A stretch of 64,000 bases of DNA from CAISCU01 sp051861545 (lineage in GTDB: Bacteria; Bacteroidota; Bacteroidia; UKL13-3), in contig JBIMKP010000015.1 of the NCBI GenBank assembly GCA_051861545.1, positions 1-64,000 on the forward strand, written 5' to 3'. Shown here piece by piece: positions 1 to 9,635 of the stretch. The translations under genes were made by a program, and so were the position numbers. Each line of letters opens with the position of its first letter. Within the stretch, counting starts at the first letter, position 1. The notes beneath the pieces are model-generated. The model was not told the DNA's origin. It searched no databases and saw nothing but the letters and a program-made list of their open reading frames with translations.

Positions 1-150
1 ATATCTGGGAGAAAATATTTTTTCAAGATTAACTTTGGCAGTTGCAAAAAGTTACTGGTAAAGAAGCGGATATTCGTTGAGGATTTTTTAAAGCAAAACA
101 ATTTTCAAACTGGTAATTTATTAAGAATTCAAGCTCAAGTTAATTTCTAA
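1..150 (+). CDS. possible 3' end of a protein gene (partial)
   Basis: Frame 1 is open from the window edge for 49 codons and ends with TAA at 148-150. The last residues (LLRIQAQVNF) alternate polar and hydrophobic and end in Phe, as many outer-membrane beta-barrel proteins do. That is the only functional hint, and the stretch could be open by chance in AT-rich DNA. The other two forward frames close within about 60 bases. Confidence 0.3.
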   Translation: MSGRKYFFKINFGSCKKLLVKKRIFVEDFLKQNNFQTGNLLRIQAQVNF

Positions 151-411
151 AATGAATAAAAATGAAAGATGATGCTGGTAGTTTTTTAAGATTTTTGAGC
201 CTGTTAAAATTGCTAAATCATCCTTTAAATACAATTACAATATCTTATTTTAATAATTAAATAACTGATTTAGATGATATTATCATTGGTTTGCAATATG
301 GATTACCCCAAAATACAAAACCTGAAGTTTTAAAGATTTGAGATAACTCTTATTGAAGTTATTTTATTTCTTAGCTATTAGAATTCTTTATGAATATCAA
401 ATGAATCGCAC
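151..411. other. intergenic stretch without recognisable gene
   Basis: Very AT-rich, with stops in all frames and no convincing start plus reading frame. No repeat or RNA gene was recognised here. Confidence 0.5.
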
Positions 412-450
412 AAAAAAAAGGCTGTTTCGAATTGAAACAGCCTTTTTTTT
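412..450. terminator. bidirectional intrinsic terminator
   Basis: An eight-A tract, the 9-bp stem GGCTGTTTC/GAAACAGCC (420-428 with 434-442) around a 5-base loop, then an eight-T tract. It lies just downstream of the S46 peptidase gene on the minus strand and works as a U-tailed hairpin in either direction. Confidence 0.85.
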
Positions 451-463
451 GCGATTTATATAA

Positions 464-2617
464 TTATTTGATTAAGGTCATTTCCCCAACTATATGAGGA
501 GCACCGCCTAATTTGTCAATTAAGAATAATACATATCTAATGTCAACATTGATAGTTCTTTTGTATTTTTCATCAAATACAATATCACCACTCATTGCTT
601 CCCAGTTGCCATCAAAAGCTAATCCGATTAGTTGACCTTCTCCATCAATTACCGGACTTCCACTATTACCACCTGTAATATCATTATTGGTAATAAAAGC
701 TACAGGTAATTTACCATTTGCCATTTTATACTGACCAAAATCTTTTGCATTATACAAATCGATCAGTTTTTGAGGCGCATTAAATTCAAAATCAGCAGGA
801 TTGTATTTTTCAATCACACCATCAAGTGTTGTATAATATTCAAAATGAACAGCATCTTTGGGGTCGTAAGCCTGAACTTGACCGTAAGTTAATCTTAATG
901 ATGAATTAGCATCAGGGTAGAAAGTTTTTTCAGGCATCATTTCAATTAAACCTTTAATGTAAGCTCTTCCTTCCGGACCAATTGCCGCATTAAATGCATC
1001 AACTTTTGGTTTGAAATTTGTTAAATAGTTGGTGTAAAATCCATCAACTAAAGCATAACAAGGGTCTGCTTTTAGTTTTTTAAGACTCGGATTCTTAATG
1101 AATTCTTCATAAGTTTCTTTTGTTCTAAAAATACTTTTTGCGAAAACCATCGCGGCATAAGCTCTAAATTTCTCAGAATTAGTTTTTCCTTTTGATTTTA
1201 AAATTTTAGCCATAATTGCTGGATGTTGGTCGGCAGGAATGTTGTTATAATACATTTCTAAAATCTGCGCTAATATTTTCTCATCAGCTTTAGGGAAAAA
1301 TGCAGCATAAGCTTCTTCAGTTGCAGCTTGAGAACTTGCTAATGCTTTTTTTACTATTGCAGCAGTGTCTTTATTTTCTTTCAATGCACCTGCATAAGGA
1401 AACAAACTTGATGCTATTCCATTCATACTTACTCCTAATATACCTTCAATAAGGTAAGTTCTTTGAAGTGCATATGGTTTATAATCAGCATAAGCTTTAT
1501 CTACATTGTTTAAAACGTTTTGGTATTCAGATTTTCCACTAGCAAATTTTGCAAAATTTGCTTCCATGTTCTTTTTGTAATCATAAACCTTTAAACGTTT
1601 CATTTGCTCGGTTTGACCAATAAAATATTTCCAATAGTTTGCAACCGATGCGTAATCAGCAGATAAAACGAGTCTATCGCTAACGTTTTTATCCATTACT
1701 TCTTTCCAAGCTTTAAGTCTAATATCTCTTAAATTAACAATGGTAGGATTTACTTTTTCGATTGCTAAATCGATTCCTTGAGAGAATTCATATCTATTTG
1801 TTCTTCCTGGGAATCCCATAATCATTGCAAAATCTCCCTCTTTAATACCTTTTATATTAACAGGTAAATGGTGTTTTGGTTGGTAAGGAACATTTGCTGT
1901 AGAATAAGAAGCAGGTTTATTTTCTTTATTAGCATAAATTCTGAACATACTAAAATCGCCAGTATGTCTAGGCCACATCCAGTTGTCGGCATCTCCACCA
2001 AATTTTCCAACAGATTGCGGAGGAGTTCCAACTAATCTGATATCAGTGAATTTTTCAAAAGTAAAAAGATAATAAGCATTTCCTTTGAACATTTCTCTTA
2101 CTTGTGCCTCATAATGAGTGCCTTTTGTTGCTTCATTGCTTAATTTTTTGAAGATTTCCTGAAGCTTAGCAGGTCTGTTTTTTTCTTCAACATCTTTTAA
2201 TTCTGCTAAAACTTTATCACTTACGTCTTCTATTTTTTGAACAATAGAAACCCACATTCCGGGTTTAGCTCTTTCTTCACCTTTATTTTTAGCCCAAAAA
2301 CCATTGTCTAAAATATTGTCTTCTTTTGTTGATAATGAAGCAATTGCATCATATCCACAGTGGTGATTGGTTAAAACTAAGCCCTCTTTAGATATAATTT
2401 CGCCAGTGCAACCACCATTAAACCATACAATTGCATCTTTCATTGAACTGTTGTTCACATCATACAATTGTTCTGCTGTAAGTTTTAGGCCTTTGGCCTT
2501 CATTTGTTCGTAATTGTATTTCTTTAATAAGAGAGGAATCCACATTCCTTCATCTGCTTTAACTGTGTTTAAAAGCACAAAACTCATAAGAAATAACAAA
2601 GAGTAAATTTTTTTCAT
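464..2617 (-). CDS. S46 family dipeptidyl-peptidase (DPP7/DPP11 type)
   Basis: An exported serine peptidase that removes dipeptides from oligopeptide N-termini in the periplasm. The protein has 717 residues, normal for S46, with a signal peptide ending near Ala21. The trypsin-like catalytic residues are visible: LTNHHCGYD (His85/His86), PRHTGDFSMF (Asp221) and GGNSGSPV (Ser652). The residue 18 positions after the serine, which sets specificity in the family, is Gly670. Gly is typical of DPP7-like enzymes that accept hydrophobic P1 residues, whereas DPP11 has Arg there and takes Asp/Glu. That specificity assignment is inferred from a family rule. The gene stands alone, divergent from the phosphate transporter gene, with a strong terminator behind it. 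Confidence 0.93.
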   Translation of the reverse strand: MKKIYSLLFLMSFVLLNTVKADEGMWIPLLLKKYNYEQMKAKGLKLTAEQLYDVNNSSMKDAIVWFNGGCTGEIISKEGLVLTNHHCGYDAIASLSTKEDNILDNGFWAKNKGEERAKPGMWVSIVQKIEDVSDKVLAELKDVEEKNRPAKLQEIFKKLSNEATKGTHYEAQVREMFKGNAYYLFTFEKFTDIRLVGTPPQSVGKFGGDADNWMWPRHTGDFSMFRIYANKENKPASYSTANVPYQPKHHLPVNIKGIKEGDFAMIMGFPGRTNRYEFSQGIDLAIEKVNPTIVNLRDIRLKAWKEVMDKNVSDRLVLSADYASVANYWKYFIGQTEQMKRLKVYDYKKNMEANFAKFASGKSEYQNVLNNVDKAYADYKPYALQRTYLIEGILGVSMNGIASSLFPYAGALKENKDTAAIVKKALASSQAATEEAYAAFFPKADEKILAQILEMYYNNIPADQHPAIMAKILKSKGKTNSEKFRAYAAMVFAKSIFRTKETYEEFIKNPSLKKLKADPCYALVDGFYTNYLTNFKPKVDAFNAAIGPEGRAYIKGLIEMMPEKTFYPDANSSLRLTYGQVQAYDPKDAVHFEYYTTLDGVIEKYNPADFEFNAPQKLIDLYNAKDFGQYKMANGKLPVAFITNNDITGGNSGSPVIDGEGQLIGLAFDGNWEAMSGDIVFDEKYKRTINVDIRYVLFLIDKLGGAPHIVGEMTLIK

Positions 2618-2771
2618 ATTTAGAATGATTGAAGCGACGAAAGTAAAACTTTATTTAATCTATTGAAATGCTTTTTGATAAAAGGATTTTTATCAGCCTA
2701 ACAATTTGTTTAGAATTACTTAATATTGGAAATCTTATCCGCATAAGTATACTTGCGGTAAGTAATTACCT

Positions 2772-4175
2772 ATGTTTGGTTTAGATACTTCTATTACAAT
2801 CCTTTTATTGCTGTGTTTGCTGGCAGCAGTAATTTTTGAATTCATCAATGGATTTCATGATACAGCGAATGCTGTTGCTACAGTAATTTATACAAACTCG
2901 CTAAAACCTTGGTTTGCTGTTGTTTGGAGTGGAATTTGGAACGCCATTGGTGTATTTGCCGGTGGAATAGCAGTTGCAATGGGTATAACTAATTTACTAC
3001 CCAATGAAGTTCTGCTAGATACAAATATTTACCATAACGTAGCCCTTATTGCTGCTTTATTATTAACCGCTATTATCTGGAATTTAGGTACTTGGTATTT
3101 TGGTATTCCTAGTTCCAGCTCTCATACTTTAATTGGCTCAATCTTGGGAGTTGGCTTGGCTTATTCTTTTATTGGAACCGATGTAAATACTTCATATGTG
3201 AATTGGGGAAAAGCGAGTGATATTGGTTTAAGTTTGTTATTATCACCCCTTTTGGGCTTCAGTTTCGCAATTTTGTTAATGTATATTATGCGGCAATCTA
3301 TTAAATCTAAAGTTATTTTTAGAGAGCCTGCCACTAATGCACCTCCGCCATTTTGGATAAGATTAATCTTACTTTTAACCTGCACAGGAGTTAGCTTCTC
3401 TCATGGTTCTAATGATGGGCAAAAAGGTGTTGGACTTGTTATGTTAATTTTGATTGCAATTGTTCCGGCACGTTTTACCTTAGATTTAAGCAAAAATCCA
3501 TCTGAAGTTAAGGGTGAATTAGCTACTATTCATTCAATACTTTACAAAGTTGATAGCACAGATCTTAGCACCGAGGAAAATTTTGAATTGATTAAAGCTA
3601 ATAAATATTTAACAGATTTTGAATCCAAATTGACCAACCAAGCTACTTTTTTAGATTTATCTCATGAAAGTAAATTCGAGATTCGAAAAGATTTAGTAAT
3701 GATGGGTAAATCAATTAAAAAATTAATTGAAAGTAAAAATGTTAATTTAAGTGCTAACAATAAGGAAAAATTAAAAATATCAACTCAAAAGGTTAAGGCC
3801 ATTACCGAATATGCCCCGGATTGGGTTATTTTAATGATTTCATTGAGTTTAGGCTTAGGAACATTAGTTGGCTGGAAACGAATTGTAACTACAATCGGCG
3901 AAAAAATAGGTAAACAGCATTTAACATATGCGCAGGGAGCCAGTGCCGAAATTGTTGCAGCAAGTACTATTGGTTTTTCAACCTGGCTTGGTTTACCTGT
4001 AAGTACTACACATGTATTGTCTTCAGGTATCGCAGGTAGTATGGTTGCCAGTAAAGGGATTAAAAATCTTCAAACTAAAACCATTAAAACGATTGCTCTT
4101 GCATGGTTATTAACCCTTCCTTTTAGTATTATTATGTCTGGTTTATTGTTCTTATTATTCAGAGCAATTTTATAA
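2772..4175 (+). CDS. pit: inorganic phosphate transporter, PiT family
   Basis: A low-affinity, cation-coupled phosphate permease of the inner membrane. Two inverted PiT signatures are present: NGFHDTANAVATVIYTNSL near residue 26 and LPVSTTHVLSSGIAGSMVA near residue 410, plus SSSSHTLIGS in the first half. Multiple hydrophobic helices flank a hydrophilic insert of roughly 110 residues (about 235-345) rich in Lys, Glu and Asn, a cytoplasmic loop often found in bacterial PiT proteins. Length (467) is in the family range. It stands alone, with no phoU-like gene beside it, and is followed by a long perfect hairpin. Confidence 0.92.
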   Translation: MFGLDTSITILLLLCLLAAVIFEFINGFHDTANAVATVIYTNSLKPWFAVVWSGIWNAIGVFAGGIAVAMGITNLLPNEVLLDTNIYHNVALIAALLLTAIIWNLGTWYFGIPSSSSHTLIGSILGVGLAYSFIGTDVNTSYVNWGKASDIGLSLLLSPLLGFSFAILLMYIMRQSIKSKVIFREPATNAPPPFWIRLILLLTCTGVSFSHGSNDGQKGVGLVMLILIAIVPARFTLDLSKNPSEVKGELATIHSILYKVDSTDLSTEENFELIKANKYLTDFESKLTNQATFLDLSHESKFEIRKDLVMMGKSIKKLIESKNVNLSANNKEKLKISTQKVKAITEYAPDWVILMISLSLGLGTLVGWKRIVTTIGEKIGKQHLTYAQGASAEIVAASTIGFSTWLGLPVSTTHVLSSGIAGSMVASKGIKNLQTKTIKTIALAWLLTLPFSIIMSGLLFLLFRAIL

Positions 4176-4188
4176 TTCAGTATTTATT

Positions 4189-4237
4189 TTATAACAAGAA
4201 AGGCTGCAAAATTATTTTGCAGCCTTTCTTGTTATAA
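4189..4237. terminator. 24-bp perfect hairpin, likely bidirectional terminator
   Basis: The arms 4189-4212 and 4214-4237 are perfect reverse complements around a single central base. The stem contains AAGGCTGCAAAA/TTTTGCAGCCTT. It separates the phosphate transporter (+) from the convergent binding-protein gene (-). Confidence 0.75.
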
Positions 4238-4375
4238 ATCTAAATTTATCGCTTGATTATCTTCGATTTAGCCTAATTTTTCTTTAGTAAAATATGTAAT
4301 ATCAATGAGGTATTTCTTATTTGGTTTTCTTATCTGCTTCACCAAAATTCAACCAGATATACATTGTTTTATAAT

Positions 4376-5569
4376 CTAATAATCGGCATTTATAATTCGA
4401 TATTCAGAGTCAAATCCAATCATATTTAATTTTGAGTTCTGAAACCCTTTGCCATTTGGTTTTTTCCTGATTTGAAATGTTCCTCCGATTAATTTTTGAC
4501 GTTTATTAAAGTTATCAGGGATAACTGTTCCTCCATTTTCTGCTAAGTGAATCAGAAAATAAATTACCTGATCATAACCGGAAACTGCAAATTCATTGGG
4601 CTCACAAGCATATCTTTCAAAATAATGTTCAATAAATTGTTTTCCAATTGGTGACTCAGAATCCATGAAAAATGGGGTAATTATTTTGGTATTTAGTTGA
4701 TACCAGGTTTGAGCATTGATGTTTTTAAAGTTTAACCATTTTTTGTTCCCATATACGTAAATATCAGTAAATTGATTTGTGTCTGATAACATTCTTAATG
4801 CTCCATTTACTAAATATTCGTTATCTGAATCAATAATTACATGGTGACTTCGGCCTAATAAAAAGTGATTTTTGAATTCATTGTATCTGGCCAATTCCAT
4901 TGATTTAATTGTGTATTGAGGGAATTTACTTTTTAATGCCAGCATCCTGTTGCTTATAACTTTTTCATTTTTCCCTTTCCCATATAGAATAATAATATTG
5001 GCTTTTTCCTCACCACTTAATTTCAATTTTTCAAGAAAAATATCAGCATAATTATCTAAATCCGGGTTTACGCTAATTAAATATGGGTCATCAACTTTAC
5101 TTTTGGTCATGGTAAGTAAAGGTGATACATGATAAATTTTTGCTTGTGAAGAATAATTTGCCATCATTTTTTGGGCTTCAGATACAACGGGTCCGAAAAT
5201 GATATCAGCATTTAAAACCTGATTTTTTTTCAATATTTGTTTGAATGTATTTGAATCATTTTTGGTATCATAAATACAAACATTTACCGGAATCCCTAAA
5301 TTCCTTAAGCTATCAAGACCAATTTCAAGTCCTTGATAATATTCTCTGCAGGCATTACCCAAAATAGCTTTTTCACTATTCGGATTTTTTAAAAGTTCTT
5401 TGCTACAAAAAGGCATAATAACTGCAACCTGAATGGTATCAGTTGTATACTGTTTTTTATCGGCAGCAAATAAATTTGTCCCAACTATTAAAAGTAAAAT
5501 AAATATTTTTATTGATTTTAGGATTTTACTCCCACTCAATAGTTGCTGGTGGTTTAGAACTGATATCAT
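4376..5569 (-). CDS. periplasmic binding-protein-fold protein behind guaA
   Basis: An exported protein resembling type 1 periplasmic (branched-chain amino-acid-type) binding proteins. A hydrophobic signal segment (IFILLLIVGTNLFA) is followed by VAVIMPFC, DIIFGPVVSEAQ and a C-terminal SGYDQVIYFL region, all typical of that fold. No transporter genes are adjacent. In other Bacteroidota a similar protein, often with N-terminal LysM repeats, sits next to guaA; no LysM repeat is visible here. The ATG at 5569 lies 44 bases inside guaA. A TTG at 5539 would leave a 14-base overlap and a cleaner signal peptide, so the start is uncertain. Translational coupling with guaA is likely. The ligand is unknown. 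Confidence 0.75.
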   Translation of the reverse strand: MISVLNHQQLLSGSKILKSIKIFILLLIVGTNLFAADKKQYTTDTIQVAVIMPFCSKELLKNPNSEKAILGNACREYYQGLEIGLDSLRNLGIPVNVCIYDTKNDSNTFKQILKKNQVLNADIIFGPVVSEAQKMMANYSSQAKIYHVSPLLTMTKSKVDDPYLISVNPDLDNYADIFLEKLKLSGEEKANIIILYGKGKNEKVISNRMLALKSKFPQYTIKSMELARYNEFKNHFLLGRSHHVIIDSDNEYLVNGALRMLSDTNQFTDIYVYGNKKWLNFKNINAQTWYQLNTKIITPFFMDSESPIGKQFIEHYFERYACEPNEFAVSGYDQVIYFLIHLAENGGTVIPDNFNKRQKLIGGTFQIRKKPNGKGFQNSKLNMIGFDSEYRIINADY

Positions 5570-7055
5570 ATACAACTCGGTTTATTCCTTTAACTTCATT
5601 TATTATTCTATTGGCAACATGTCCCAGAAAATCGTGGGGTAGGTGACAAAAATCTGCAGTCATACCATCAACGGAAGTTACTGCTCTTAAGCATACTACG
5701 TGTTCATAAGTTCTTTCATCACCCATAACACCAACTGATTGAACAGGTAAAAATATTGTTCCTGCCTGCCAAACATTCTGGTATTGATTTTTTGATTTTA
5801 ACTCCGAAATAAAAATATGATCAGCTTCCTGTAGAATTCTAATTTTTTCATGAGTAATGTCCCCTAAAATTCTGATGGCTAAACCCGGTCCAGGAAATGG
5901 ATGGCGTCCCAAAATTATAGGATCAATTCCTAAAGCAGCTCCAACATTTCTCACTTCATCTTTAAATAGCATTCTTAATGGTTCTACTATTTTTAAGTTC
6001 ATTTTTTCTGGTAATCCACCTACATTATGATGTGACTTGATTGTAGCTGAGGGGCCTTTAACACTCACACTTTCGATAACATCAGGATAAATTGTGCCCT
6101 GAGCTAACCATTTGATTCCGGTTAATTTATTTGCTTCATCATCAAAAACTTCAATGAAGACTCTTCCAATGATTTTTCTTTTTTGCTCCGGGTCTGATAC
6201 ACCTTTTAATTCACTAATGAATCTTTCTTTTGCATCAACTCCAATTACATTCAACCCCATGTTTTTATATGCATGAAGTACTTGTTCAAATTCATCTTTA
6301 CGAAGAAGTCCATTATCAATGAAAATTCCGGTAAGATTAGTGCCTATTGCATTTTTTAACAAAATTGCGGCAACAGATGAATCTACTCCTCCAGATAAAC
6401 CTAGAATTACTTTATCATTTCCGATTTTTTGTTGTAATTCATTCGTTGTTGTTTCAATGAAATGGGCAGGATTCCAATTTTGGGACAATTTTGCAACCTT
6501 TGATATAAAATTATGCAAAATGGTTTTTCCATCTGTGCTATGAGTTACTTCTGGGTGAAATTGAATTCCATAAGTATCTTCTCCTTCAATTTTAAAAGCA
6601 GCACATTTTACACTTTCAGTACTAGCAATTATTTGAAAATTACCTGGAATATCTTGAATAGTATCGCCATGACTCATCCAAACTTGGCTGTTTTTTTCAA
6701 CATCATCAAATAATACCGATTCATTTATTTCTGTTAATAATGCTCTTCCGTATTCTCTAATTTTAGATGGTACAACAAAACCTCCATTTGATTGTGCCAT
6801 ATATTGAGCTCCATAACAAACTCCTAATAATGGTAGTTTTCCTCTGTAAACACTTAAATCTATTGAAGGTAATAATCCATCACTAACACTATAAGGACTA
6901 CCACTTAAAATTACGGCTTTGGTAGATTCATCTAATTCAGGTAGGTGAGTGCAAGGGTGAATTTCAGAATAAACATTCAATTCACGCAATCTTCTAGCAA
7001 TTAATTGGGTGTATTGTGACCCAAAATCAATAATAAGTACTTTTTCTTCCATCAT
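5526..7055 (-). CDS. guaA: GMP synthase (glutamine-hydrolysing)
   Basis: Converts XMP, glutamine and ATP to GMP in the cytoplasm, the last step of guanine nucleotide synthesis. The N-terminal class I amidotransferase has nucleophile Cys80 in LLGVCYGAQ and the FHPEV histidine/glutamate. The ATP pyrophosphatase P-loop is LGLSGGVDSSVAA. The C-terminal dimerisation domain ends in PPATIEWE, the usual GuaA end. Length 509 is standard. The gene is divergent from mnmH across only 46 bases and overlaps the start of the downstream binding-protein gene. Confidence 0.98.
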   Translation of the reverse strand: MMEEKVLIIDFGSQYTQLIARRLRELNVYSEIHPCTHLPELDESTKAVILSGSPYSVSDGLLPSIDLSVYRGKLPLLGVCYGAQYMAQSNGGFVVPSKIREYGRALLTEINESVLFDDVEKNSQVWMSHGDTIQDIPGNFQIIASTESVKCAAFKIEGEDTYGIQFHPEVTHSTDGKTILHNFISKVAKLSQNWNPAHFIETTTNELQQKIGNDKVILGLSGGVDSSVAAILLKNAIGTNLTGIFIDNGLLRKDEFEQVLHAYKNMGLNVIGVDAKERFISELKGVSDPEQKRKIIGRVFIEVFDDEANKLTGIKWLAQGTIYPDVIESVSVKGPSATIKSHHNVGGLPEKMNLKIVEPLRMLFKDEVRNVGAALGIDPIILGRHPFPGPGLAIRILGDITHEKIRILQEADHIFISELKSKNQYQNVWQAGTIFLPVQSVGVMGDERTYEHVVCLRAVTSVDGMTADFCHLPHDFLGHVANRIINEVKGINRVVYDISSKPPATIEWE

Positions 7056-7101
7056 GTGACTGCAAATTTCACTATTTTTTGCGAGTAATTTTTAAATCCT
7101 G

Positions 7102-8112
7102 ATGAGTAGTGTAAAACAAATTGAAATTTTGGAGTTTATTTCTGAGGCCCAAAATGGCTATATCCTTGATGCACGTAGTGAAGGAGAGCATGAACAAGGG
7201 CATATTCCAGGTGCAATTTCTTTTCCCTTGTTAAAAAATGAGGAGAGGGCCCAAGTGGGAACCTGCTATAAAAATAAAGGAAATTTTGAAGCTGTTATAC
7301 TAGGATATGAGCTTGTAGGTCCTAGATTTCCTGAAATTATTAGAGCTGCTAAATCAAAATTTGAAGAAAAACCATTGTTTGTGCATTGTTGGCGAGGTGG
7401 TTTAAGAAGCCGAATAATGACAAATTTGTTGGCATCTGCTGGATTTCAAGTCTATTTATTAAAAGGTGGTTATAAAAATTACCGCAATTTTGTATTAAAC
7501 ACCTTTTCGAAACCTTATAATTTTCAAGTTTTAAGTGGATATACTGGCAGCGGAAAAACTGAAATACTTGAATTCTTAAAGCAAAATGGTAAAAATGTGG
7601 TAGATCTTGAAGCATTGGCAAACCATAGAGGCTCTGCTTTTGGTGGATTAGGTTTTTCTGCACAACCAACTCAAGAACAATTTGAGAATAATTTAGCTCT
7701 TGAATTGTTGAAGTTTAAAGAAAACGAAGAGATTTGGATAGAGGATGAGAGCCGATTAATAGGGCAAATTCAAATTCCAAATGCAATTTATGAGCAGTAT
7801 CGGGCAGCTCCTTTATTTTTTATGGATTTACCAATTGAAGTAAGAAGTTCAATTATTCTGAAAGATTATGGTTCAATTCCTGAATTGGATTTAATTCAAG
7901 CAACAATAAAAATTAAAAAGAAATTGGGTGATTTAAGAACAAGAACTGCTATTCAGGCAATTGAAAATGGAGACCTAAATACATGGGTTCGAGAGGTTTT
8001 GTATTATTATGATAGAGCATACGATACTGGATTAAAATCAAAAAATAATAAGTCAATTAGCCGTTTAGATGGAAGTTTTGAAGAAATTAGAGACTCTCTA
8101 TTAAATAAATAA
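7102..8112 (+). CDS. mnmH: tRNA 2-selenouridine synthase
   Basis: Replaces sulfur by selenium (via a geranylated intermediate) at the wobble 2-thiouridine of certain tRNAs, using selenophosphate. An N-terminal rhodanese domain (about 5-130) carries Cys96 in HCWRGGLRSR, equivalent to the essential Cys97 of the E. coli enzyme. A P-loop GYTGSGKT (146-153) starts the C-terminal ATPase-like part. Length 336 is close to the family norm. No selD is in this window, so selenophosphate must be made elsewhere. A terminator follows directly. Confidence 0.95.
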   Translation: MSSVKQIEILEFISEAQNGYILDARSEGEHEQGHIPGAISFPLLKNEERAQVGTCYKNKGNFEAVILGYELVGPRFPEIIRAAKSKFEEKPLFVHCWRGGLRSRIMTNLLASAGFQVYLLKGGYKNYRNFVLNTFSKPYNFQVLSGYTGSGKTEILEFLKQNGKNVVDLEALANHRGSAFGGLGFSAQPTQEQFENNLALELLKFKENEEIWIEDESRLIGQIQIPNAIYEQYRAAPLFFMDLPIEVRSSIILKDYGSIPELDLIQATIKIKKKLGDLRTRTAIQAIENGDLNTWVREVLYYYDRAYDTGLKSKNNKSISRLDGSFEEIRDSLLNK

Positions 8113-8141
8113 AAAAAGCCCACTTTTGGTGGGCTTTTTTT
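8111..8141. terminator. bidirectional terminator between mnmH and the LruC gene
   Basis: A seven-A tract, stem GCCCAC/GTGGGC (8118-8123 with 8129-8134), then a seven-T tract. It serves mnmH on the plus strand and the LruC pseudogene on the minus strand. Confidence 0.88.
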
Positions 8142-8154
8142 ATTTATTTAAATA

Positions 8155-9627
8155 TTATTTTTCGATGTAAATTTTGGAATCATCACGATAACCTTTTTTG
8201 TTTTCGTACCAATCTTCATTTGAAAAACCACTTGTTTCAGCCCATTTTGCAAAGTTTGGATAGGCTTGAAGAAAGTCAACTTTGGTTTGTGGGTAAGGAA
8301 TTTCTTCCGGTACAACAATTGCCCATGGTAAATTATTTTTCGACTTATATAATTTGTCTTTTCCAGCGTCTGAATCATCTTGACCAGTACCAAAAAGTTT
8401 TTGGTTAGCTAAGTCTGTAGGTACCATATTTGGAAGGTGAATTTCTCTTTCTCTTTCTTGATTAACAATTAAATATGGATTTAGTTGGATATCTTTTAAT
8501 TCTAAAGCTTTCGCATTTTCTAAATCAAAAGCTATTACTAATTCCAAATTCACTGGTTTTGTTGATGGACTTGCTGGATCAACATTAACACCACTTCCAC
8601 CTGGAGAAGGCAAAACTCGAAAAGCATCATCGAATGCAATGATATTGGCATAAGTTTGGTTGCTTTCAGTTCCATTTGATTCAACTGATAACCAATCTGT
8701 TTTACCTGTAATTGCGCCAGTAACAGAAAGAACTTGTTTTGGACTAATATTGTCTAACTGAATGCCAAATCCATTATGAAAACTAGCACCAATCGCTCTT
8801 ACTGTTATATTTAACTTTACTTCAACAACATTATTTTTTGCATTTAAAACTATTTGTTGACGGAAACTTGCTACAAAATCATTGAAGTCATAATCACCTG
8901 TAGTTGGCCATAAATCTTCGAACATAATAGTACCTTTTCCTGTTGCAGGATAAAAATTATCATAGGCTCTTTTTGAATCATTTGGGTATGCATCTTCATT
9001 ATCTGCAACTCCATCTGTATCAGTATCTTTGATGGTTGGTAGTGGTAAACAAAATGCACTTGAAGGATCTGACCAATATGTTCAAGGAATGAATAAATCA
9101 TCAGAAAATGCTCTACTTGTTCCACCTGTACCGATATAACTAATTAATATTTTATAAGGTTGGTCTGAATTAGCAATAGCAGCAGGAACTGGAACAGAAA
9201 TATCTTTCACCCAAATGTCTAATGGTGTAGCCCAATTATAAGTGTAAAATGATGTTGCGGTTCCTTCTTTAAAACTTGAAACTGCATTTTCATCAAATGG
9301 AATATATTGAAAAACTAAACCTCTTGTAGTACCTCTATCATTTTCTAAACGTACTTTCATTGTAATGTTTCCTGAACTTGGCTTAATCCAAGGTGATTTT
9401 ACCCAACATGCAGTTAAACTTGTGCTTGTTAATGCATTTGAACGTAAACTCCAGTTTCCATTTATTCTAAACTCTAAGTTTGAATAAGTCGTTGCTCCAA
9501 AACCCCAGCAATTTGCTTGCTCAATTTTGCGATCCCCACCTTCAGCTGTTAATGTTGCTAATTGCGATTGCGCGTTTGAATAAAACGAACTTGCTGCAAT
9601 AACTATTGATAAGATTAATTTTTTCAT
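8155..9627 (-). pseudogene. LruC-domain surface protein interrupted by an in-frame TGA
   Basis: One frame runs from ATG at 9627 to TAA at 8155, broken only by TGA at 9082-9084. The N-terminal piece (9082-9627, 181 residues) has a signal peptide ending near SNAQ and a beta-sandwich-like region. The C-terminal piece (8155-9081) has the acidic Asp-rich repeat DTDTDGVADNEDAYPND and the LruC domain (GTIMFEDLWPTTGDYDFNDF and onward). The piece could restart at the ATG at 8925. The whole frame aligns end to end with the intact paralogue at 10216-11727; at the stop the paralogue has a GGA glycine codon, so a single G-to-T change explains it. The body downstream is otherwise undamaged, so the lesion is recent, tolerated by readthrough, or a sequence error. 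The exact role of LruC proteins is not known. Confidence 0.8.
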
Positions 9628-9635
9628 GATTTTAA

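Noticed and set aside
9082..9084. In-frame TGA as a selenocysteine codon, given the nearby selenium gene mnmH
   Set aside because: The paralogue has glycine there, not cysteine, no SECIS-like hairpin was seen right after the TGA, and mnmH needs only selenophosphate. A nonsense change or sequence error is simpler.
9082..9084. TGA reassigned to glycine or tryptophan in this organism
   Set aside because: TGA is the true stop of the SPFH gene at 45083-45085, with the next gene starting one base later, and the gene content is ordinary Bacteroidota, which use the standard code.
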